Of a stretch of 38,922 nucleotides of DNA, positions 1 to 6,495 are shown piece by piece. Every line of letters starts with the position of its first letter. Position 1 is the stretch's first letter. The notes beneath the pieces were generated by a model, which was not told the DNA's origin, did not search any database, and saw only the letters and a program-made list of their open reading frames with translations. The DNA is from JAMDCX01 sp049977145 (GTDB lineage: Bacteria; Planctomycetota; Phycisphaerae; WQYP01): NCBI GenBank assembly GCA_049977145.1, contig JBMFGW010000023.1:1-38922 (forward strand), written 5' to 3'. The position numbers and the translations under genes are program-made.

Positions 1-314
1 TTCTCCTTGTGCTTGCGACGGCAATACATTCTCATATTCCTTTTACCAATGGAAGACGGGGTTCATAGCGCGGACACACTTCATCAGCCAGCAATACTCC
101 CTTACCACCACTCCGAGAGACTCCTGGGGCGATAGTGCAAAAATACATCCGGCAATCTGACGGGCGCACTTTGCCGGTGGTGCATAAAGCGTCGCGCTGT
201 CAGGGGGCAGCCGGGGATGAAATATCCATTTGTCTCATACCAGGGCAGCGGAAAATGAACGGTGCTCTTAATGCACCATTGTTATCTCCGCCCGCCCACC
301 CCTATAACCGCCGT
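1..314. other. Left edge, no confidently assigned gene
   Basis: No gene can be named here. A plus-strand frame is open from base 2 to a TGA at 158-160 and could be the 3' end of an upstream phage gene, but its translation has no motif I recognise. The reading frame of the next gene is also open upstream, from a GTG at 135 and through an ATG at 255. The conserved part of that protein only begins at the ATG at 315, so I leave 161-314 unassigned. An earlier start at 255 has a weak AGGG-type ribosome site and cannot be excluded. Confidence 0.3.
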
Positions 315-1142
315 ATGGCTGATTTGATCACATCTACGTATTGTTCCACCATTGTCCCGGGCAGTACCAATGTGAATGCCGCAACTTTGGCGGCGATTAT
401 TTCCGCCGTCAGTGATGCCGTTGCGCGTTACTGCCAACGCAACTTTATTCCAGGGCGGTTTACAGAACTTTATGATTCGCCCAATCGTCCGTATTTGATG
501 CTGCGGCAAACACCGGTCCTGCTGCTTAATTCCGTCACACTTTTTCCCAGCGGTTTGTATCCGCTGTATTGCGCGGCTGATCAATTTGATCTGCGGCCTC
601 AGATAGGACGCATTTCATTTAAGCCGCAGGCGGCACAATCGCTGGCCGTGCCATTTCCATGGCGGCGTGGGTTTCGCTGGCTTGATGCCGTGCAAACCGA
701 CTATATCGCCGGTTTTGGTTTCACCACCATCAGTACCGTTGCCATCGTGCCGGGCGTGCAGATAGTTACCCCGGCCGCGATGACCGGCATGAACATGGGG
801 CAGCCGTGGGCCATGCAGGAGGGAGTTACCCTGCTAATCGATCCCGGGACAGCGGTGGAAGAAATGGTGACGGTCAGCCTGGTTGCGGGGAACACCTTCA
901 CCGCCACTTTCGCGCAGGCGCATATCGCCGGTGCGGTAATCTGCGGGGTAGTGATTCCCGATGATATTGCGTTTGCCACCGCGCTGGCTGTGGGCAATGT
1001 GCTCAACGCGCCGGATTTGACCAAGCAACGGGAATCGCAGGGTAAAACCATTGGATATGAATATCTGGTGCGGGCGGGCGATCTGATTTTCACCACGGAA
1101 ATAACCAACATTCTTAACCGTTATCGGGACAGCGTAGTATGA
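315..1142 (+). CDS. Phage head-tail connector, gp6-like
   Basis: This is probably the head-tail connector that sits under the portal of a tailed phage (HK97 gp6-like family). What is seen: from MADLITSTYC the first 60 residues follow the family pattern of two helices, a dispersed Ser/Asp segment, an 'ARYCQRNF' stretch and then hydrophobic strands ('TPVLLLNSVTLF'). A C-terminal helical part ends before the next gene. At about 275 aa it is longer than minimal gp6 proteins because of a middle beta-rich insert. The ATG at 315 was chosen because similarity to the family begins there. Starts at 135 (GTG) and 255 (ATG) are in frame. The stop overlaps the next start (ATGA, 1139-1142), a typical phage operon junction. 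The family call rests on pattern and gene order and is moderately sure. Confidence 0.6.
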   Translation: MADLITSTYCSTIVPGSTNVNAATLAAIISAVSDAVARYCQRNFIPGRFTELYDSPNRPYLMLRQTPVLLLNSVTLFPSGLYPLYCAADQFDLRPQIGRISFKPQAAQSLAVPFPWRRGFRWLDAVQTDYIAGFGFTTISTVAIVPGVQIVTPAAMTGMNMGQPWAMQEGVTLLIDPGTAVEEMVTVSLVAGNTFTATFAQAHIAGAVICGVVIPDDIAFATALAVGNVLNAPDLTKQRESQGKTIGYEYLVRAGDLIFTTEITNILNRYRDSVV

Positions 1143-1486
1143 CCTTACAGTTACTGACCCGCCGAAAACTGTGCCTGCAGCGTGCCACCACGGCACCCGG
1201 GCCAAGCGGTGAAATTATCCGCGTCTGGCAAACATTATTGTCGGCTATTCCCGCAAGCATACTGACCCTGCACGCCCATGAATGGAAAACTATTGCGCGG
1301 CGGGGCATGGATATCACGCATGTGATCATAACCCCGCAAAATACCGGAGCGGAATTTGGGGATCGCCTTTTTGACGGTGTTTTGTATTACGGGGTAGAGT
1401 TTGTCAGCAATTTGGGAGATCGTGATCAGGCGTGGGCCATTTACGCCGGTCTGCTGGATCCGCAGGATTCGCGGATAGAAAGTTGA
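1139..1486 (+). CDS. Phage head-tail adaptor (SPP1 gp16-like)
   Basis: A 115-aa protein, the usual size of phage head-tail joining or stopper proteins. The sequence begins 'MTLQLLTRRKLCLQR', continues with a strand holding a Trp ('EIIRVWQTL'), then a WKTIARRGMD segment and a final 'DRLFDGVLYYGVEFV' strand. This beta-barrel layout is expected for the SPP1 gp16/HK97 gp10-type adaptor that seals the connector and joins the tail. It is translationally coupled to the connector gene by a 4-base overlap, and the tail completion gene follows after 9 bases. The position between connector and DUF3168 protein supports the call more than any single residue does. Confidence 0.55.
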   Translation: MTLQLLTRRKLCLQRATTAPGPSGEIIRVWQTLLSAIPASILTLHAHEWKTIARRGMDITHVIITPQNTGAEFGDRLFDGVLYYGVEFVSNLGDRDQAWAIYAGLLDPQDSRIES

Positions 1487-1495
1487 CGGAATGTT

Positions 1496-1912
1496 ATGCA
1501 GGCACTCATTGAGGCATTGATCAGCGAAATTACGGGCGATGCGCCACTCGCGGCAATGTTCGGCGCCGCTCCGGCGGTGTATTTAACCGAAGCGCCGGAA
1601 TCCGCAGCTCTGCCGCTGGTGATTCTGCGCGTTGGCGCAGGCCGTGTAAGCCACGATTTTTCCGGCGTTCGGATAACCACTGTGGCAGTGGCATTTCAGA
1701 TTGTCGCCACCGATATCAATACCGCGGTTGGCGGGGCGGAGCGTCTGGGAACACTGCTTGACAATGCCACGCTTGCGTTATCCACCGGTCGCCTGCTGGG
1801 TTGCAGGCGCACCGAACCTGTTGCGCCTGCCATGCCGGGGTTTAATTCGTTGCAGACCGCCATTTACACCGCTGGTTTACGCCTGGAATGTCAGGTATTT
1901 CAGGCGGCATAA
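1496..1912 (+). CDS. DUF3168-type tail completion protein
   Basis: A 138-aa protein that looks like the DUF3168/gp17 tail completion family, which connects the tail tube to the head-tail joint. It starts with a helix (MQALIEALISEITGD) and has 'PLVILRVGAGRVSHDFSGV' followed by a strand 'TTVAVAFQIVATDINTAVGGAERLG'. This matches the family pattern of an N-terminal helix, a 'P..v.y.....' strand and a central helix. It lies in the standard order after the adaptor and before the tail tube. The ATG at 1496 has a weak CGGA site at 1487-1490. Confidence 0.6.
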   Translation: MQALIEALISEITGDAPLAAMFGAAPAVYLTEAPESAALPLVILRVGAGRVSHDFSGVRITTVAVAFQIVATDINTAVGGAERLGTLLDNATLALSTGRLLGCRRTEPVAPAMPGFNSLQTAIYTAGLRLECQVFQAA

Positions 1913-1947
1913 AGAGATTTCCGTACAAGCATTGTGGAGTTTATACC

Positions 1948-2334
1948 ATGCCAACAGCGCTGGCTTTATCCGGCCTGACCGCGGCGGTAACGCTGCCGCC
2001 GGGGATCACCGCCTATATTTATGATGCCCGTTTGGATGAGGAATTCCGTGAAAAAGATTCCGAATCCTTCGCCGATGCGGGTTTTGGTTCCGGTATTCTT
2101 ACGGGCCAGACATTACATGGGGTGTTGGTGGGCTGGCTGACGGAAAATGATCCGGGCCTGGCGGCGTATCACGCCGGCGTGCCCATCAGTTTTACCGCGG
2201 CCAGCGGCTGCGTTATAAGCGGCACATTTAATATCACCCGCCTACGCATACGTTTACAGGTTGGGCAGATCAGTATTTTCACTGCGGAAGTGTCATCCGT
2301 TGGCGCCTACAGCAAAACTTGGATTCAGTCATGA
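1948..2334 (+). CDS. Phage tail-tube-like protein
   Basis: A 128-aa product, mostly beta-strand, with Gly-rich turns ('FGSGILTGQTLHGVLVGWL', 'ISFTAASGCVISGTFNITR'). The fold type and the gene order (after DUF3168) suggest a tail tube or tail terminator protein. The frame is open from 1888, but TGGAG at 1935-1939 sits 8 bases before the ATG at 1948, which decides the start. It overlaps the next gene by ATGA at 2331-2334. No family-defining residues can be pointed to, so this is inference from context and secondary-structure appearance. Confidence 0.45.
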   Translation: MPTALALSGLTAAVTLPPGITAYIYDARLDEEFREKDSESFADAGFGSGILTGQTLHGVLVGWLTENDPGLAAYHAGVPISFTAASGCVISGTFNITRLRIRLQVGQISIFTAEVSSVGAYSKTWIQS

Positions 2335-2690
2335 CCCAGCACCACCATGGTAACGATCCCTTCAATGCCGCCCGCGCCGACGGGGTGTCGCACGACTCCG
2401 ACACGGCCACGCACGATTCGCGCGCCGTATGTTCCGTGCCGACGGAAATTTTGGAGCTGCTGCAACGCCAGGCTGAGCAATTGCTGCGCACGCACCGGGA
2501 AAGCCACCGCACGACAACCGATGCGCCAATTGTGGATCCATTGGCCTTAGCCGGTAGCGGCAGTACCGCCGGCGCAGCGCCCGGTAATGCGGATCTGGAT
2601 GGCACGCTGCAAAAACTACTCGCGCTAGGCGGCAAACTCCTGGCCAAGCTGGAAAGCCCCAGCAACAATCCCTTCAATTTTTTGCCGTAA
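2331..2690 (+). CDS. Small phage-linked hypothetical protein
   Basis: Not recognised. It is a 119-aa protein with a His/Asp-rich N-terminus, one amphipathic helix ('VPTEILELLQRQAEQLLR'), a Pro/Ala/Gly-rich linker and a short C-terminal helix ending in 'NNPFNFLP'. It is coupled to the tail-tube-like gene by a 4-base overlap, so it belongs to the same operon. Its place after the tube gene is where tail assembly chaperones occur, but no slippery frameshift site or following frame was seen and no tape measure gene comes next. The phage block ends here. Confidence 0.5.
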   Translation: MTQHHHGNDPFNAARADGVSHDSDTATHDSRAVCSVPTEILELLQRQAEQLLRTHRESHRTTTDAPIVDPLALAGSGSTAGAAPGNADLDGTLQKLLALGGKLLAKLESPSNNPFNFLP

Positions 2691-3019
2691 TAACGCCACT
2701 TCCGCCGTAACCGTGCACGGCCTTTCGGCCTTCCAGACGCGGTATGGGTTTACGGCGGTACCACTTCCTTACGGTCGCGGCGCGGCCTGCCGCGGCGCGT
2801 GGTCCGTACGCAAAAAACATCGTGCGTGAACGGTTAGCTTCCGCCGGGGTAACAGAAACCGGTAAGCATTGGCAGCATCGCGAAAAATGTCTTCCCGAGC
2901 ATCTATAGCAGCCACCGTCCGCAAAATGGCGGGACAACGCGATGTTCTCCAAGAGCCTCGCCGAGTAATAGCCGGGATATGGTCCGCGGGAGCCGGTCGG
3001 GATAATAAGCGGGATTGAT
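2691..3019. other. Gene-free stretch at the prophage boundary
   Basis: No credible gene on either strand. A 119-residue open frame on the minus strand (2674-3033) is Cys/Arg/Gly-rich with no motif and is probably fortuitous. Short plus-strand frames are interrupted by stops. This may be decayed prophage sequence between the tail genes and the host-like hcp promoter. No attachment-site repeat was found. Confidence 0.4.
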
Positions 3020-3047
3020 TTGACCTCCACCAAATAGTGGATATAAT
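3020..3047 (+). promoter_or_regulatory. hcp promoter with internal palindrome
   Basis: A good sigma-70-like promoter is visible: TTGACC at 3020-3025, a 16-base spacer and a perfect TATAAT at 3042-3047, about 80 bases before the hcp start. The spacer carries an inverted repeat TCCAC-N6-GTGGA (3026-3041). A regulator bound there would block both promoter boxes. Nitrosative-stress genes such as hcp are commonly controlled by NsrR/Rrf2-type or CRP/FNR-type repressors. Which protein acts here cannot be told from the sequence. Confidence 0.6.
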
Positions 3048-3126
3048 ACTCTAGTTATCCTTAACTGGTGGATGGCCGCCGCGGTGGCGGCCCGCGCGGT
3101 TAAAGGTGTGTTTGGAGACTTGGATT

Positions 3127-4788
3127 ATGTTTTGTTATCAATGCCAGGAAGCGGCGCATAATGAGGGTTGTGTCATTAAGGGGGTATGTGGAAAATCGGA
3201 TGAAATTGCCGGTATCCAGGATGTGTTAATTGATGCGGCAAAGGGGCTGGCGATCTGGGCTGCCAAAGCGAAAGCGATGGGGCAGGAAGACCGGGAGACG
3301 GGGCGTCTGATCAGTGAGGCTCTTTTTGCCACCATTACCAATGTCAATTTTGATCATGATTCGCTGCTGGCGTTGATTGGGAAAGTTGTCGCCCGGCGCG
3401 AACTGGTGCGGCGGAAGTTTTTGGACGAATACCAGCGGCGCAATGGTAAGGCCTTCCAGGAGAAACTGGATTCTGCGGCCACCTGGGTTTACCAGGGAGA
3501 AGCCAGTGTTCGCCAGCGCATGCTGGTGCGGGGGCTGTTGCAGGATACGACGGCCGAAGGTCGGGATGTGACTTCCCTTAAACAGTTGATTCTGTATGGC
3601 TTAAAGGGAATGGCGGCCTACGCGGATCACGCCGCCATTCTGGGCTTTGAGGATCCTGGTATTTATGATTTTATGGTGGAAAGTCTGGCGACTTTGACGA
3701 CCACGCCGACGGTACCGGAACTGCTGGCCCTGGCGATGCGCACGGGTGAATATTCCGTCAAAACCATGGCGTTGCTGGATACGGCGAATACGAGTCGTTA
3801 TGGCCATCCGGGTGTGACGGAGGTAAATATCGGCGTTGGCACCCGACCGGGGATATTGATTTCCGGCCACGATCTGCGTGATATGCAGCAGTTGCTGGAA
3901 CAAACGGAGAACACCGGTGTGGATGTTTACACCCATGGAGAAATGTTGCCGGCGCATTATTATCCCGCCTTCAAAAAATATAAACATCTGGCGGGAAATT
4001 ATGGCGGGGCATGGTGGCAGCAGGGCGAAGAATTTGAATTATTCAACGGCCCGATCATCATGACGACCAATTGCATTATTCCGGTTAAAGAATCATACCG
4101 GGCACGAATTTTTACCACGGGCATGGTAGGTTACCCCGGAGTAAAGCACATTGCGGAAAACCATGGCCACAAAGATTTTTCCGCGGTTATCGCGCTGGCT
4201 AAACAGTGTCCGCCGCCGCAAGGCATTGAGAGCGGAAAAATTGTGGGCGGCTTTGCGCATCAGCAACTGGAAGCCTTCGCCGGGCCGATTGTCGATGCGG
4301 TTAAATCAGGAGCCATTAAGCGATTTGTCGTGATGGCCGGATGTGATGGTCGATCGCAGGAGCGCAAATATTACACACATGTGGCGGAGAGTTTGCCGCC
4401 GGATACGGTCATCCTGACCGCCGGTTGCGCCAAATACCGGTACAACAAATTAAATTTAGGGACCATCGGCGGGATACCGCGGGTATTGGATGCCGGGCAG
4501 TGTAATGATTCTTATTCCCTGGCGGTGATAGCGCTGAAACTCAAGGAGATATTCAAGCTCGACGACATCAATGATCTGCCGTTGTCTTTTGATATTGCCT
4601 GGTATGAACAGAAGGCCGTGACGGTACTGCTGGCGTTGCTTTATCTGGGGGTGAAAGGATTGCGGCTGGGACCGACGTTGCCGGCGTTTTTATCGCCCGA
4701 TGTCATTGCGGTGCTGGTGGAAAAGTTCAAGGTCAAACCGATTGGCGAGGCGCAGTCGGATGTGGCGGCGATGATGGCGGGCCGATAA
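3127..4788 (+). CDS. hcp: Hybrid cluster protein (hydroxylamine/NO reductase)
   Basis: Hybrid cluster protein is a cytoplasmic iron-sulfur enzyme that reduces nitric oxide and/or hydroxylamine. The N-terminus MFCYQCQEAAHNEGC has the CX2CX8CX5C cluster motif of the anaerobe-type (Desulfovibrio-like) enzymes. Hybrid-cluster ligands are visible further on: His/Glu in 'THGEMLPAHY', Cys in 'TTNCIIPV', 'VMAGCDGRS', 'ILTAGCAKYRYN' and 'DAGQCNDSYS'. Length is about 553 aa, as expected for the class with this short Cys spacing. The frame is open from 3106, but family starts are at MFC, and GGAG at 3113-3116 fits the ATG at 3127. No hcr reductase follows. The next gene is a carbonic anhydrase-like protein 11 bases on. 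The product indicates a facultative or anaerobic lifestyle with nitrosative stress defence. Confidence 0.95.
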   Translation: MFCYQCQEAAHNEGCVIKGVCGKSDEIAGIQDVLIDAAKGLAIWAAKAKAMGQEDRETGRLISEALFATITNVNFDHDSLLALIGKVVARRELVRRKFLDEYQRRNGKAFQEKLDSAATWVYQGEASVRQRMLVRGLLQDTTAEGRDVTSLKQLILYGLKGMAAYADHAAILGFEDPGIYDFMVESLATLTTTPTVPELLALAMRTGEYSVKTMALLDTANTSRYGHPGVTEVNIGVGTRPGILISGHDLRDMQQLLEQTENTGVDVYTHGEMLPAHYYPAFKKYKHLAGNYGGAWWQQGEEFELFNGPIIMTTNCIIPVKESYRARIFTTGMVGYPGVKHIAENHGHKDFSAVIALAKQCPPPQGIESGKIVGGFAHQQLEAFAGPIVDAVKSGAIKRFVVMAGCDGRSQERKYYTHVAESLPPDTVILTAGCAKYRYNKLNLGTIGGIPRVLDAGQCNDSYSLAVIALKLKEIFKLDDINDLPLSFDIAWYEQKAVTVLLALLYLGVKGLRLGPTLPAFLSPDVIAVLVEKFKVKPIGEAQSDVAAMMAGR

Positions 4789-4799
4789 GATATAAGGTG

Positions 4800-5342
4800 A
4801 TGAGTAATTATATAAGTAATGCCAGGATGCAACGGGTTGACCAACATTGGCAGGCGACCAATGCCGTAATATGCGGCGACGTGACGCTGGGAGAAAATTG
4901 CAGTATATGGTTTGGCGCTGTCATACGCGGAGATGTAGCACCAATCACCTTGGGCAGTGCGGTCAATGTGCAGGATAATTCAGTGCTCCATTGCGATGAC
5001 GGTCAGCCGCTGGTTATTGGCGACCGAGTTACCATTGGTCACAGCGCGGTGGTACATGGCTCCACGGTGGGAGACGGAACATTAATCGGAATGAAAGCGG
5101 TGGTACTCGGTGGGGCGGTAGTGGGAAAGAACTGCATTATCGCCGCCGGCGCGGTGGTCGCCCCGGGCATGGTGATCCCCGATGGCCAAACGGTTATGGG
5201 GGTGCCGGCAAAAATTGTACGCTCCGTGCGGGCGGCGGAGCTTACGGAAATGGAGCATAATAACCAGCACTATATTGAATTGGCCCGGCGCCATGCGGAA
5301 GCGCCGAAGCTCCTTTATCGCGTAGCGCGCAGGCACCGGTGA
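4800..5342 (+). CDS. Gamma-carbonic anhydrase-like hexapeptide protein
   Basis: A 180-aa left-handed beta-helix protein of the YrdA/PaaY/CaiE gamma-class carbonic anhydrase-like family. Hexapeptide repeats run through most of it ('VICGDVTLGENCSIWFGAVIR', 'VTIGHSAVVHGSTVGDGTLIG', 'AVVLGGAVVGKNCIIAAGAVV'). The RGDV motif and the histidines in 'LHCDD', 'IGHSAVVHG' correspond to the metal-binding positions of the family. Whether it is a true carbonic anhydrase cannot be decided, since many members lack activity. It lies 11 bases after hcp and probably shares its transcript. The ATG at 4800 is chosen over a GTG directly before it. AAGG precedes it closely. Confidence 0.85.
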   Translation: MSNYISNARMQRVDQHWQATNAVICGDVTLGENCSIWFGAVIRGDVAPITLGSAVNVQDNSVLHCDDGQPLVIGDRVTIGHSAVVHGSTVGDGTLIGMKAVVLGGAVVGKNCIIAAGAVVAPGMVIPDGQTVMGVPAKIVRSVRAAELTEMEHNNQHYIELARRHAEAPKLLYRVARRHR

Positions 5343-5442
5343 ACGTTGCGGCGATGCGGTGACAAGCCAATAGCGTGGGAAAATCGTAATCGTTCGCGGA
5401 AATCCGGACGGACCGATGTGCTCCGGTTTGTAAAGTGAGATT

Positions 5443-6156
5443 TTATAGTCTACGCAACAGGCGGCGGAGAATCTTTTTTTCCAAGGCCGGATCATGGCCT
5501 ACACGCATCCAATACGATTTGTCGGCGGAACTTACCGCGGCATGGGACTGCAACGGCAAGGGGGTGTTGCCAAAGGCGGAGGAGCCAAAAAACGCCACCC
5601 GGCCCACCGTCTCTGACGGATTTTCGCGGCGTTGCACCAATACTTCCACCGTAATGGCAAATGTATGCGGCAAGCGCGTGCGGGTAATCACCACACGCAC
5701 AATTCTTCGAAAGGTATTGATGGTCCCCTCCATAAGCTCTGGAAAAGTGGTGGCGTCGGGCCGCCACCATTGTAAAATTTCCGGTCCGGCGCGGTAGCGG
5801 GTGGTGATGACACCGAGGCGGTAGCTGGCCCACTGAATATGATACCCCATATTGATAAGTAGATGCATTGTGGATCGCCATATACTGTGGTAATGAGCAA
5901 GGTTGATGACCCGCGTGGTTCCATTGGCGGTATTGGCAAACCACGCGGAATCCAATGGCGAAGCGGGAAGCGCGGCAGCGGCGCCGGCGCGGACGGATGA
6001 AAATTTAGGGCGGTCACATGCCACCGTGGGTGGGCAGCGTAGCGCCCAGGGTGGACCAATCGCCGCGGGACGTAGCGGCACAATGGACGAATGGCAACCG
6101 GTTATGGTGACCGCCAGTGTGAGAAACAGCATACAAACGGGACGGTTTAATTTCAT
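5443..6156 (-). CDS. Putative lipoprotein of unknown function
   Basis: A 237-aa exported protein. The N-terminus MKLNRPVCMLFLTLAVTITGC is a clear lipoprotein signal peptide with lipobox ITGC, so the mature protein starts at Cys21 and is lipid-anchored. After a Pro-rich linker (about residues 25-65) comes a compact domain with many aromatics ('YHSIWRSTMHLLINMGYHI', 'ILQWWRPDATTFPELMEGT') and a strand-rich C-terminal half ending in a basic helix (KKILRRLLRRL). No family is recognised. The layout resembles small planctomycete envelope lipoproteins. It is convergent with the carbonic anhydrase-like gene and divergent from the pilus cluster. No strong ribosome site precedes the ATG at 6156. Confidence 0.75.
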   Translation of the reverse strand: MKLNRPVCMLFLTLAVTITGCHSSIVPLRPAAIGPPWALRCPPTVACDRPKFSSVRAGAAAALPASPLDSAWFANTANGTTRVINLAHYHSIWRSTMHLLINMGYHIQWASYRLGVITTRYRAGPEILQWWRPDATTFPELMEGTINTFRRIVRVVITRTRLPHTFAITVEVLVQRRENPSETVGRVAFFGSSAFGNTPLPLQSHAAVSSADKSYWMRVGHDPALEKKILRRLLRRL

Positions 6157-6397
6157 GGGATTATTGTAACATAATGGTCGACAATATCACGACTCGGGCG
6201 GATATTACCCTGGGCTGGCCGGAACGCACAATCTCCTTCCGGCTTGACGAACTGCCGCTTCTGGGTTTTATTAAGATTAGTTGGATATGCCCGCGCGACA
6301 TGCTGGAATGAAGTTCCGACCGCGCCGCGGGTTATTTTTTTTGTTTCGGGGGTGGCGGTCCCTGATTCAAATCGGGTGGTGAGACGGAGTGTGCTTT

Positions 6398-6459
6398 CGT
6401 TGAGCCGTGGCTCGACGTAAAATATATGGAAGGGCTGAATCATGTCTGGTTCAGCCCTT
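6398..6459 (+). promoter_or_regulatory. Palindrome, weak promoter and 10-bp hairpin before pilM
   Basis: Two stacked structures precede the pilM-like gene. First, a near-perfect palindrome at 6398-6417 (9-base arms CGTTGAGCC and GGCTCGACG around GT, one mismatch), overlapping a possible -35 TTGAGC (6400-6405) that lies 17 bases from TATATG (6423-6428). Second, a perfect 10-base-pair stem AAGGGCTGAA / TTCAGCCCTT at 6430-6439 and 6450-6459 with a 10-base loop. It would lie at the start of the mRNA, 36 bases before the ATG at 6496. It has no U-run, so it is not a standard terminator. A 5'-UTR stabiliser or control element is likelier. Confidence 0.4.
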
Positions 6460-6495
6460 GGTGCGGGTTTGCATCGGCGCGTGCCGGAGGTCTTT

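Noticed and set aside
2674..3033. 119-residue minus-strand open frame before hcp
   Set aside because: Arg/Gly/Cys-rich translation without motifs, overlaps the hcp promoter and the end of a phage gene; no ribosome site.
6174..6311. Possible 45-aa plus-strand ORF between the lipoprotein and pilM
   Set aside because: No ribosome site, no recognisable family and no conservation evidence available; too short to support.
6430..6495. c-di-GMP riboswitch before pilM
   Set aside because: The leader has a hairpin but lacks the conserved GEMM core sequences and is too short.
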